NCBI GenBank assembly: GCA_963573315.1
Contig: OY752151.1
Span: 496,001-560,000, forward strand
Length of the DNA: 64,000 nt
Source: Entomortierella parvispora
Taxonomy: Eukaryota; Mortierellomycota; Mortierellomycetes; Mortierellales; Mortierellaceae
Direction of reading: 5' to 3'
Shown: positions 9,610 through 20,622 of the stretch, in pieces
Layout of the letters: each line of letters starts with the position of its first letter
Numbering within the stretch: position 1 is the stretch's first letter
The notes under the pieces: model-generated
Database searches by the model: none
The model's input: only the letters and a program-made list of their open reading frames with translations
What the model was told of the DNA's origin: nothing
Translations under genes and position numbers: made by a program

Positions 9610-11053
9610 ATGAAGCTTCAATCCTTACTCGTTCTCGCCATCCTTCTCGGACTGGCTGTCGCAGCCCCCATGTAAGTCAAAGGGTATTTGATAACGGGAG
9701 ACTCAACATCACTGGTCGCCTGCTGTCGGTACTTGAATTATAAGGAAGAGTACATTTGCATCAAACATCCTGTTCCGAAGGATGCAGATACAACGGGTCA
9801 GAAACTAACGACAATAATATGAGTTTAACGACCTGTTTATCTCTCGTTTTATCTTCATTCCTCACAATCAACCCGTAAGTTCAACCTTACTCTTGTTTTA
9901 ATGGCAAACACGAGTTGAATCTAACGACCTGTCCCTCTCCTGTTTTATCTTCATTCCTCGCAATCAGCGAGTAAGTTCAACATTGCACTTGTTTTAATGG
10001 CAAACACAAGTTGATTCTAACGGCCTGTCCCTCTCGTGTTTTATCCCCATTTCTCACAATCAGCGGGTGAGTCAACCGTCGACTTGCTTTAATGACAAAC
10101 ACGAGTTGAATCTAACGACTTGTGCCTCTCTCGATTATCTTCCTTCCTCAGAATCAGAGGGTAAGTTCAATCTTCAACTTGTTTAATGAAAAATACAGTA
10201 TGAATCTAACGACTTGTCCGTCTCCCGTTTTATCCTCATTCCTCAATCAGGCTGTAAGTTCAGTCTTTGACTTGTTTTAATAGCTAACACGAGTTGAATC
10301 TAACGGCCTATCCCTCTCCTGTTTTATCTTCGTTCCTCGCGATTAGCCCGTAAGCTCAGCTTCAACTTGTTTTAATGACAAATAATGGTTGCTTCTAATG
10401 ACCTATCCATCTCCTATTTGATCTCCATTCCTCACAATCTGGCTGTAAGTTCAACCTTTGACTTGTTTTGATGACAAACACGATTTGAATCTAACGACTT
10501 GCACCTCTCCCGTTTTATCTCATTCCTCGAAATCAGCAAGTAAGTTCAACCTTCGACGTGTTTTAATGGCAAACACGAGTAGAATCTAACGGCCTGTCCT
10601 TCTCCTGTTTTATATCCTTCCCTCACAATTAGGGGGTAAGTTCAGCCTTCAATTTGTTTTAATGATAAACACGATATGAATCTAACAACTTATCCCTGTC
10701 CCGATTTGTCTTCGCTCCTCACAAACAGCGTGTAAGTTGGTAAGTTGGCTCTACTTCTTGCTTGCTTTAGCGACAAACACGAGCTGAAGCCAACTGAAAC
10801 TAACTGCCTACCTCTCCCTTTTCATTTCATTCCAGAATGTTTAATCGCGCTGTTACTAGGCTGTAAGTTTTTGTCTGATTGGGTTTGTGGATGTCGTATC
10901 CCCATTTTTTTATTGCACCTCTGACGTTTCATTTTGCTCCCATGACTTCGTTTTGGCCTTAAAGTTTGAATTACCTGGCGTTGGCTAGAAATCCCCGTGA
11001 TTTTTTTCAGAGGCTTGTCACAGCTCAAGGGATTTGTTTATCAAGAATCATGA
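9610..11053 (+). CDS. Small secreted peptide assembled from an array of 3-nt microexons
   Basis: Exon 1 (9610-9671) starts at an ATG and encodes a 20-residue signal peptide (MKLQSLLVLAILLGLAVAAP), ending in phase 2. Then comes a tandem array in which each unit runs from a GT[A/G]AG donor through a TCTAAC branch-like box and a pyrimidine tract to CAG/TAG. Only three bases separate it from the next donor. Microexons with an AG acceptor: 9968-9970, 10064-10066, 10158-10160, 10251-10253, 10347-10349, 10537-10539, 10633-10635 and 10729-10731. A 27-nt exon (10836-10862) and a final exon (11011-11053, TGA at 11051) follow, in the same phase. The predicted product is 51 residues, about 31 of them after the signal peptide. 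Its microexon-encoded stretch reads IDGGLPKGV. The function is unknown; an apoplastic or effector-like peptide is a guess. The alternative is one long intron holding a minisatellite, which would also be in frame. Confidence 0.7.
9872..10731 (+). repeat. Tandem array of about 93-bp intron units separated by 3-nt microexons
   Basis: Nine intron units have lengths 93, 93, 91, 90, 93, 92, 92, 93 and 93 bp. They start at 9875, 9971, 10067, 10161, 10254, 10350, 10445, 10540 and 10636. Each unit begins GTAAG[T/C] (GTGAGT once), shares the core ttgttttaatg...aaacacgag and TCTAAC, and ends in AATCAG or a close variant. The triplets between units are ccc, cga, cgg, agg, gct, ccc, gct, caa, ggg and cgt. 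Two acceptors are broken: AA before 9872 and TG before 10442. A tenth, longer unit (10732-10835) has a duplicated donor (gtaagttggtaagttgg) and leads into the 27-nt exon. Confidence 0.85.
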
Positions 11054-12789
11054 ACTCCACCTCGGTTGTCATATTGTCGCCTTTTGCCAAGGCTGTCGCC
11101 ATTTAGGACACTGGGTCGATGCTCTATATAGACAATAAACGTTGATGTAACATTCAACCGAAAGAATGATTGATGTCCCTTGCGGATAGATCACAACCCA
11201 AGCGGCACAGAAAGTCTTTATTATCTGGGTACAAGTCTCATCCGTTATTCCTCTACATGAGTCTACGCGGGCTCTTGTTCTAGTAGTCCGGTCCATCGTC
11301 ATGCAGTGAAGCAGCTGTACTCTGCCTTGGGGCAAGACCCATCTTTAAAGCTAAGAGTAAGGCCCAAGAAACGATGAATTTGAGAAGATGACGGCCGCTT
11401 ACATCCAATGAGACAAGATTTGAGAGACAGGGAGACCTTTCTTCATTATCACCTTGTCACCTTGATGTATCGTAAAACAAACCGGACGAAAAAAAGGCAA
11501 CAGCCCCTTTCTCTTTTTTCTTGAGACGAAAGCTAGCACCAATTGTTTGCAAGAAGGGAGAAAGATGTAGTCAAGCGCTAAAATCACTCGTGCGTGGCCG
11601 TAACCCTAGAAAACATTCGCAAGGTTCAAAAGAATGGCAGGTTACTCCAAGATAACGAGGATCGGGCCTGCGTTATAACGACTCGCCAGTCAACAATCAA
11701 GGAAGTACAGGAGCGAAAAGTGAAAAATGTATAACCCCTATACCAAGAAGGAGGAAGTATGGCACGAGAAGGCTATCCAAGTGATTGCTTTGGTGTAACT
11801 ATGTCTCGTCAATTGTCTCGACCCAAGGTCGCTGTGCCATCTCTCACAACATTCAAGAACAGCATTCTCAGTCAAAGGAGGGTGCTGGAGCTCTGGATGA
11901 ATGTTGCGCTCTGTAGGTATGCTCTTTCTTCTTTGATCCAGTCCACGATTCAAAGAACATGAATTTCGGCTTCTTCAGTATGATGATTGACGACCAGCTT
12001 CTTTTTCATTGAGGAAGAAGAGAAAGAGATGGGTGAGAAAGAAGAAGAGAAAGAAGAAGAGAAAAAAAAAGACCGTCGGATGACAGACAGACAGACAAAC
12101 AGACTGAGCGTGCACAGGGACACCAAACCAAGCCCAGAGAGATAGACAGTCTAAGCCCAAATCCACCATTGTCTTTCAGGGACCACCTAGCTTGCAAGTC
12201 ATTTAACCTGTCTCGATGGTGTGCTCCATGTCATGGCGTACTATAGGAGCGTGGCGATATCGGCGCAAGGACCCATTGCAGAACAGCAATTCCAGTGTTG
12301 ACTCGCACCTCAATGTTTTGCTCCAGATGTCCATAGACTGAATGTGTCGGATGAATAACAGCCGCCTACAACCAACAGGAATGGAACGGCTGTTCTAGCC
12401 AACACAGGGGCGACCCCGCGAAGTCATCTCGGGACGACTCTAGCTCCGTACTCTCCCGTGGAAGATGGGTGGGTCACATTCTAAAGAACGGAAAACTATG
12501 AACGAGTGACGGCTTGGTGTAACCATCAAAAAGTGGGGTTCGGGCTCTGCGTGGAGAACTTGAACGTTCTGGCAAACCATGGTCAATTAGTCCTCGGATG
12601 AAATCGCATCCAAACGACGTGGTTAACCCCAGGATCAGAGGGCGTGTGCATGTGTGTGAAGACGGGTGGGGTTGATATAAAGGCATGGCCAAATATAATA
12701 CCTCCTCATCCCTCTTTTTTTTGCACCTCGCCAGCTCCTCCTCCCCCCCCCCCTAATATCCAAGTTCTATAATACAACTCTGTAAAAAA
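11054..12789. other. Long intergenic region before FAD monooxygenase copy 2
   Basis: Only short unconvincing frames are present. A purine-only tract (gaggaagaagagaaagag and similar) covers about 12010-12071, next to a gacagacagacaaacagac run at 12081-12101. The last 100 bases include a pyrimidine-rich leader and an 11-base C-run near 12743, just upstream of the ATG at 12790. Confidence 0.5.
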
Positions 12790-14650
12790 ATGTCTCCTGC
12801 ACGCACTCTGTCACCAAGACCCTCCGCGCGGCCGAGGGTTCTCATAGTAGGAGCAAGTATTGGAGGGCTCACACTTGGGCTACTACTCGAAAAAGCGGAC
12901 ATACCCTACGTGATATTCGAATCCGCCCCATCGTGTAAACCAACAGGTGAGCTTTGAACATTCTGGCCCTCACGCTTTTCTCCACAGCCTGACATCAACG
13001 AGGGAGCCGTAGTAACTGAACTTTGAACTTTGCTCAATGTTCTGCCAGGCTCGCCAATCTCCATTGAAGGTGATTTGAGCCCACTATTCCGTCAATTGGG
13101 TATCTACGACGCCTTCAAGAACGCCTCAATCGAGAGCAGCCAGATTTTGATGCGGAAAGAAAACAGCCTCTTGGACTTTGTCCTGGATTTCACAAATCTG
13201 AAAACTCTGTAAGTTCTTCGAAAGAAGCTTCTCAGCCACACATTGACATGTCCGATCGCTCAACGCTCTTTTTTTTTCCTGAAACTGTAAAACATGTTCA
13301 GAGAAGGGGCAGAAGGTCGTGTTATATCTCGCGTTGCCATCTACGACATTCTTCTCCGGAAGGTCCCTCGAGACAGGATCCTATTCAACAAGTCGATCTT
13401 GACTATGAAAAACACAGAGGCAGGGGTTCATATCAATTGCTCGGGCAATTCACGGTATGAGTTTGACATCTTGGTCGGAGCCGATGGAATCAACTCGGCC
13501 GTTCGCCACAGTATCTTCAAACAGTTGCGGGAAGAAGGTCGTTTGCCTCTTGAAGACGACCTCCCATCGGTCCCCAAAGGAATTTGTTTCGAGGGACAGA
13601 CGTCCCCTCTGAACCTAGAGCAATTTCCTGAACTTGCTACCAACAGTTCTTTATTCAGCTGCATGCTTGGTATCAGTAAGCCGTTTTCGGTAAGCCACAG
13701 ATGAGCGTCCTATTAATATCTTCTTCCTCACCTATGTAGAGTACAGTACTGACTAAACTCGACTTGTGATCAGTGGGTTACTTTCAGTACAAAGTCCAAG
13801 GCTATGGGTTGGACGGTGGTTCAGAATTTCAACCACAAGACAGGAAAGGACCTTGACACGCCCGAGGTATCTGATTTGAGTCTCACTGAAATCTCTAGTG
13901 AAGTTCGGCTTCTACCAATCCCAAATGGTCCTCCAGGTTCTACCCTTGGAACTCTAATTGATCAGACACACACGAACTTGATCTCGAAAGTCTGCTTTGA
14001 TGAAAGGATCTTCAAAACCTGGTTCTCTGGACGAGTTGTGCTGCTGGGTGATGGTAAGTCGTCTCTGACCATTCTCAACTCGTTGATCCATCGCAGTCTA
14101 CTAAACTCTGCTGTATTTTTACAGCCTGTCGTAACCTGAATCCAGCTAGGACATCCATTGAGACAACGACCATTCAAGACGCAGTGTGTTTAGCCAATTG
14201 GATGAACACCCTTCGCAGCAGAGACATCGTAGCCGTAGAAAGCGTGTTTCACGAATACTACCAAGAGCGGTACCCCGCTGCTGTTGTTGGATGTGGGAAG
14301 AAGCGATTCTTTGAATCGATCAGCGCAAATGTACGTTCCGACTTTCACGCACTTTTCTTCTCTTGTTTGAGTGCCCAAAGCCGTACTCACTCACTCCATC
14401 CATCTGTATTCGATCGATCGTATCCTAGAGCTTTTTCGGGACACTCGCGCGTTTCTTTCAAAGGTGGGCTCCGAATTGGATGTGGACCATCATCTTGAGA
14501 AAGAAGGCCTTAGTCGTTCGACCTCAAGTGTCATATCTACCGCTGGAGGAAGACCAAGGAGCAGTTCCATCTGTTCCCCAGAGAAGTCTGACTAAAACTA
14601 CAGAGATACTCATTTCTCAAGGTCGTAGTGTCCAAGCTGCCACGGTGTAA
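12790..14650 (+). CDS. FAD-dependent monooxygenase (PHBH-type), copy 2
   Basis: Six exons: 12790-12946, 13049-13208, 13302-13689, 13774-14053, 14125-14330 and 14429-14650. All introns are GT-AG and the frame is continuous, giving 470 residues. The FAD Rossmann motif is VLIVGASIGG, slightly degenerate against the usual GxGxxG (the second glycine is Ala-Ser). It is followed by the FESA ribose-binding region, the DG motif ILVGADGINS and the GD motif VVLLGDACR. Copy 1 at 6997-8802 aligns along its full length and shares four intron positions and phases. The intron at 13209-13301 has no counterpart in copy 1. The function is presumably flavin-dependent hydroxylation of a small molecule; the substrate is unknown. 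After the GD motif it reads RNLNPARTS rather than the usual glycine-rich run, so activity may differ. Confidence 0.86.
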
Positions 14651-15216
14651 CGTTGAGGGAGGCTAGAGAACAGGGTATGATCACAGGATGAACATGGGTA
14701 TGATCACAGGACGAACAATAAATGACAAAACGCTTTTAGCGTTCAGATGAGTCTCTTCAGTGCGGATGCTCCCTTCACTCGTAGAGGTGTAGTTGGGGGC
14801 TATCAAGATAGCCGTGTTGATGGTTTGCGCCCTGCGCCACATTTTTGGAGGGCTCAATAGCGTCCTAAAACCTTCTTGACGAGTCGATCACGCGAGGGTG
14901 TGGGGGCTGGTCTTTTCCGCTTTACCCGCCTGCTTTACTTGTTAAAAAGGTCGTTCGTACTCTTGACCATGCACACTCGAGAATCGTGGGAAAACACCAA
15001 CACAAAAACTAGCGTCGATCTTTTTTTCTGTATGCAAAAATTGTTTTATTTTCAATTCCAGGTATCATATCTCGGTGGGGCTCTTGTATCCAAGGAGATT
15101 CACGAACGTGGTGGACGGAGTCTGAGGACGATGCTGGTTACCAGCAAGTTGTAATTAAAAAAAGATCAATTGGAGAAGAGTCTGCTCATTCATCCAGTGA
15201 CTTTTGTGGGGTCGCC
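14651..15216. other. Intergenic region between convergent genes
   Basis: This is the 3' flank of FAD monooxygenase copy 2 (plus) and of the aquaglyceroporin (minus). It includes a short imperfect repeat (gggtatgatcacagga twice at about 14673-14713). No gene is seen. Confidence 0.5.
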
Positions 15217-16276
15217 TCAACTTGAAAGTTCGGAAGTGGGGGGCTTACGTTCGGTAGAGTGAATGAAGAAGTCGTAGATGCCAGCACCAACAAGAGCTCC
15301 GACAAAGGGGGCGACGATTGGAACCCAGAAGTAATAACTTTGCATTGAGAAGACGTCGAAACTCCATCCAGAAAGGGCGGTGAAAAAACGAGGGCCCAGA
15401 TCACGGGCTGGGTTGAGGGCGTAGCCTGTTTGGTAGCCGAACGAGGTACCAATGAGTGTGATTGTGAGGCCAATGATGAGAGGCTGAAGGTTGCCAGCAG
15501 GGTTGTTGCCCTTGTCTGAGGTGGCGAGAATAACAATCATGAGGAGAGCCGTGGCGATGACCTCGAACAAGAAGGCATCACCGGTGCTAACATCTGTGGT
15601 CTGAGGGCCTGTGAAGAAGATTCCCGTTGTCTTGGAACGATCGGCGGCTTGGAGAGCAGGGCGGTTTCCAAGGTAGACAATGAAGGCACCGAAAAAGGCA
15701 CCGAGGATTTGAGAAACCCAGTAGATTGGGACATCGGCCCAAGAGAATCCACGAAAGACTGCCAAGGTGAAGGTGACAGCAGGGTTGAAGTGGGCTCCCT
15801 ATTCATACAGACGACAGTGACAAAGGATCGGATCGTCAGCGACAAATTCACCCCTCGTTGTTTTTGCAAGAGCCATGCAGGTCCTTCAAAAAAAAAAAAA
15901 AAAAGGAAAAAAAATTGACTTACCGAGACTCCACCAGCGACGTAGATGGCAGCAATCAGTCCGAGACCCCAAGCAAGACTCACAGTGAACCAGGTATTGT
16001 CCTCAGAGAAGACCTTCTGAGCAACTGCCCCACAACCAAAGGCAATCAGGACGGCGGTTCCCAGGAACTCGGCCAGAGGCTTCCTGAACTGTTGCCGTAA
16101 TAGAAAATGACGTCAATGGACGATGTTAGCATTCTTCCTTGCAGCTCAGTAGTGATTTTTTTATATTTCATTTTTCTTCCTTTCTGAAACTCGACAAGCA
16201 AGTACATATCAAAGAGGAGTGAGGAGTGTACCTTGTAGCGGAGTCCAGACCAGTTAGTGTTGATGCCAGTCCACAT
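15217..16276 (-). CDS. Aquaglyceroporin (MIP family)
   Basis: Three exons on the minus strand (16276-16232, 16088-15924, 15798-15217), all phase 0, give 263 residues. The MIP family forms tetrameric plasma-membrane channels for water or small neutral solutes. The first NPA box is in GAHFNPAVTFT, created exactly at the exon 2/3 junction. The second is in GYALNPARDLGPR. The Asp after the second NPAR is the usual mark of glycerol-conducting members. Six hydrophobic segments are visible, and the short N-terminus (MWTGINTNWSGLRYK) and Ser/Pro tail are cytosolic. A run of A bases lies inside intron 2 near 15889-15913. A GT at 15243 could start a further 3' intron, but the unspliced end gives a sensible short tail. 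Confidence 0.88.
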
Positions 16277-18299
16277 TGTGAGAATTTTTTTTGAAAATGA
16301 AATGAAGGAATGAAAGATGGAGAAATGGAGAAAGAAGGACGGCAGAGACGGGCGGTTTTCAAGGGTTTTTTTGCTCGCCTGGTGGAGGGCGATTCTCCAC
16401 CTTCCCACTATTGTAGCACGGGAGTACAAAGCGCCGGGTCACATGACCAGGCCGTTTGGCCGCACAGCAACCGTGGGACTTGCACTTATATGGGTCGGCT
16501 GCTTGTTTGTCCACGGATGCAGCAGCACACCACTCAGGGGAACCTGTTGTGGAGGAGAGGACGTTTGCTGTAGTGTGGTACTGAATGTGTATACATTCCT
16601 GTATGTGGGCGTCCATTCACATGGCATTCGCCTTGGACGAATAGGCTCTTGGACCGGAATGTTTCTGGCACCGTTGAACTAATTGAAGCGGAGCACAAAA
16701 GGTCTTCTCCCCAGTCGCAGACCTTCTTTTCCTTCTGCAGCAGCCCGCCCTGAGGATGTCTCGCTTTTTCCTTTTGAGACTGCAGGTAACGAGTGCAGCC
16801 CTCAGCTTACTCTTGAGATGATGGCATGGAAGAAGCAAGGAATGCAAGGTTACTTGCATGCACACCTCCCTTCCCTGCTGCATTCACCAACCGAGCACGA
16901 CCTCTGTAATCGGAAGATTTCCCACGGCCTTCTCGGCCCGCTGCGGATCGACGGTGCTACTCACCTTTCGATCGTAAAATTCAATTGAGCCGGCGTCAGA
17001 GGCTCTCAGCAGGATCTACAGTTCGTGTGTCCCCTTGGGACGCGCTCGCTTTTTAAGATTCAAGGGTTCTTGTGCCATTTGGTGTAGCCAGTCATTCTTC
17101 ATCTGTATTAGGGATATGAAAGTATGTGTTCGGGATATGAAGGGATCAATTGAACCGGACAAACCGCTCCATGAGAGCTGATCATCGAGATTCACCCATC
17201 CAACAAAGAGTCTAGATCGCCTGTATGGCTTTTGGTACAACATCACCTTTCAGGCCTTCACACTCCAAAAGTACAATTGACTTGGTACCTTCTCATGGCG
17301 TCTGCTCGGCAGCCTCCACTCTAAAACAGGGGGAGCTTAACCAATTAGCCCCATTCTTTTCATATAATCCACACCCGCTTCTCAATTGAACGACCGACAA
17401 CATGAAAATAATTTTCCCCAGATGGATCTTTCGCTGAGTGGGGCAAAGGATGAGGGCGGCGGGGGGAGAATTAGGCGAGGGAAGTAGGAGAGTGAAATGG
17501 GCGAGGGGAGAGTAGACTATGTGCATGCATGTAGGAGAAGGAAATGGGGCGAGGGCGGCTCGATCTGGACCGAATCAACGTGGCAACGAAGGTAACCCCA
17601 TTCACTGGTCCAGACGCAGGCTGTCGGTTCCGGTTTGTACAAAAAAGGGATCGGTTCTACTTTGTGCAACCATCTGGTTCTTTTCTGAGTTTGTACCCGG
17701 CAACCACCAAACTGGAGCAAGGACTTGTACCACCTCCAGGTACTCTTAAGACGTACCTGGCCATTAAGAGAAGTCTTTACGGAGATCGCCCTAAACCTTC
17801 TTTGCTCTTTTATTTTGGAATACAGCGTCGAGGCACCAACCAGTGGACTGCGAGACTACCCTCTAATCGTTTCTCCGCCACCCTTTGATCTTGATCTTCG
17901 TCTTCGTCGCTGTTCTACGGTTCTCGACCTGACACCCCTCCAAAACACCAAGCCCGAAAAAGAGGTCCGATCAGATTACCTACATTGCAGTTCATGAGAA
18001 CCAGGTTGCAAATAGACCCCCGCTGCTGTCACGTCAGCTTTTGGCTGATGTAACAAGAACATCGGCTCCACACGTGGTCCTTTGATGAGGGGTTGGATCC
18101 AGTGTCGCCACTGTTTACTTCTGACAGCGTATGCGACCCAGCAGACACTTGCTGCCACGAATATTATTGTTATGTTGGCAATAGCAGTACGCCGGATGAT
18201 AAAAGTACGCCTGAAAAGAGCTGGACCATCATGCAGCACGCCTGAAAAGAGTGGATCATCGTGCAGCATGGCAACTATAGGCTGGATGTCTTCTGTCCA
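16277..18299. other. Intergenic region, no recognised gene
   Basis: Several frames of 60-125 codons are open on both strands but none has recognisable domains or splice support. A minus-strand frame at 17976-18353 has one hydrophobic stretch (ANITIIFVAASVCWVAYAV). Its start resembles sequence at the other duplication boundaries near 22330 and 26750, where it is broken by stops, so it may be a gene relic. A plus frame at 17544-17888 looks protein-like but has no homologue I know. Confidence 0.4.
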
Positions 18300-18828
18300 A
18301 TCAGAAAGAGCGCCCTGGATCAGCTCGAAATAGGAACGCCGCTCCGTCACCACCTGTAGGAAATAGGAAATCTACAACTGTGAGGTTGGTGGCTTCCCAG
18401 GACTGGATTCAAAGGGCCGCGTCAAACTGCTAGAGCCGATGACTCAGCTCACCATTCAAGCCTCTATCTGGACAAGTTTGCAACCCTGAGCGATGTTCTA
18501 GGTAAACGCAATGGCAAGTTTACGACCCATCGGTTTCGCAGAGCAGGGCAAGGGATCGCTACATGTCCGCTAAAGAAAAGTGATCCCTGAAGGCGGTCAA
18601 ACGGTCGGGAGGATGGACGGAAAGGCGAGCGAGTCGGCACGATTACGAGGTATCTTCTGGATGAGAATGCGCGATATGAGTACGGGTATCATGATATGAC
18701 GAATTCATGAATTCAGACAGAGATGATAGTTGACATACGATCTTCATGGGCGGGGCTGAATCAGGACCACAGGCACCTGTATCGCAACGAGTGCCAAGTT
18801 TAAAGTTGCACTCATCGAAGGAGGAAGT

Positions 18829-19110
18829 TTGTCAGGAAATGGATCGAATCAACGTGGTTATGATGGTGGAAAAGATGAGGACTATGTCCAACAATCTTGG
18901 TGGTATCCCTCGCTGAACAACTCGGCATGGCTACCATCAACCTCCTCAGTCAAGGATTTGTGGCCCCTGCTCTTCCTCAAGTCCAGCCTGTTGCCCCAGC
19001 CCAAAGTCCCTGAATCGATGATCCGCCTGGATGCTAGAGAGTCTTCAAACAGCCCCGAGTGGGCGGCGCAAGCACCTCGAATCCCAAGTGTGGGGGTTCC
19101 TCCTCTTCCT
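18829..19110 (+). pseudogene. Conserved open fragment of unknown gene, duplicate 1
   Basis: A frame reading SGNGSNQRGYDGGKDEDY and onward for about 90 codons is open here and in the equivalent place of unit 2 (22850-23113). The two copies differ mostly by single residues. No splice-supported gene could be built around it. The family is not recognised. It may be a relic exon, or simply shared sequence of the segmental duplication that happens to stay open. Confidence 0.25.
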
Positions 19111-20622
19111 CTTCCTCTTCCTCTTCTTCTTCTCCTTTTTCTTCTCATTCTTCTTCCTCTTCGCGATCTCCTGTATCCGCGAAGGATCATTGGTCAAGTA
19201 CATTAGCACCACTGGGGGGCCTCTGGCTGGATCTCCATCCTTGAACTGGCGGATACAGTCCTCCAATCCAGGAGGAGGAAGAAGAGGAGGAGAAGTTGGT
19301 TATTGACCTTTATAGATGTTGTTATTGAAATTGCCCTGGCTACTAACGGAAATTTATTCTGTTGGTGTTTCCTAGCCTTGAATTTTTTTTTTTTCATTTC
19401 TGTTTCCTCGCGTATCATCTTGTGGCGGCCATTTCTACAAACCCGTCTTGCTAACACACACGGGGATTCATTAGCGCAAAATGGATCCATGTTTCCCTTT
19501 TCTGTGTAGCCAAGAAATGAGTCACAGGAACCCTCAATGGCATGGTATCCGAAGCACGAGAGAACAAATCGTTTTTGAAAAAAAAAAGTCAAGGTTTGGT
19601 GATAAATATCTCGACTATTATGGGACGCAGAAGTGTCGAACTCCTCCCAATAGTAGAATTTGGTAGCCTCTATGATAGGACTTTCGAATGAACTGTTTCT
19701 TTTATTTGACTCACTTCTCTTGAAATGCAAGGGAGGAGAATGACTGGGAAAACGAAAGGTCCTCAGATTTTTTTTTGTTGCAGTCTGTTTTCGGCGTGGA
19801 CGTTGGCTCGTCTCTGCCATTTGCATGGGTTTAGTGCGCAAATAAAAGTTGGGCCGGGCTCAAATATTGTGAGCAGGGATTCTGAATTGTAGAGTTCAAG
19901 AAACGGCCTTCCGCGGAAGTGAACAAAGCTTTACGACGAGTTCTAATGACGGAGGAGCGAAAGAGCCGACGTCCAACGATCAAAAAGCGGCGTCCCTGTG
20001 ATCCACAAGCCAAACACGGATTAAATCTTGTCTTCCTTCCATCACAGTTCCCTCGAAATTTTCTTTGTTCAACCAAGTTGAACCATGATTGCCATCGTTG
20101 CTCCCTCGCCCTTGAAGCGAACAAAAAATTAGGTTGTGGTGGCAAAAAGCTTCTGGAGGCGCGGCTCACAACACGCGCTCACGCCTCCCCCTCCCTTGCA
20201 GCTTGGTAGGCGTGAATGTTTTTCTGTTGCTCTCTGCAAACCACTGACAACGCACCGTATTGCGCCGATCAAAAACGAGGGAATTTTCGTCGATGGCTCC
20301 CATGGGGTTTCAACAAGATATAAAATTCTGAAGGAACAACTGAAAAAAAATATCCCGTAATCCTGTCTTAGCAATCGCAGGCACATCCACCGAAAGCGCT
20401 CCTCAACGAGAAACGAGAAACGATTTTCTCAAAGTACTGTACAGCTGGACAAAAGATGTTCATTTGGGACTAGGGTTTTCGGGACAGACCCTCTAGCCGT
20501 AGATAAAGACCTCCGTTGTTCAACATCTTCTTCTTTTCTGCTCTTTCTCTTCGCTTTGCTCTCTTCCATCCACCCTTCCCCCCTCCCTTTAACACCCGCG
20601 TTCTCTTTTCTGTTTCTCAGTC

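Noticed and set aside
17519..17997. Protein-like plus-strand frames (76-114 codons)
   Set aside because: No recognisable family, no splice partners and competing frames on both strands. They were kept only as a note in the intergenic entry.
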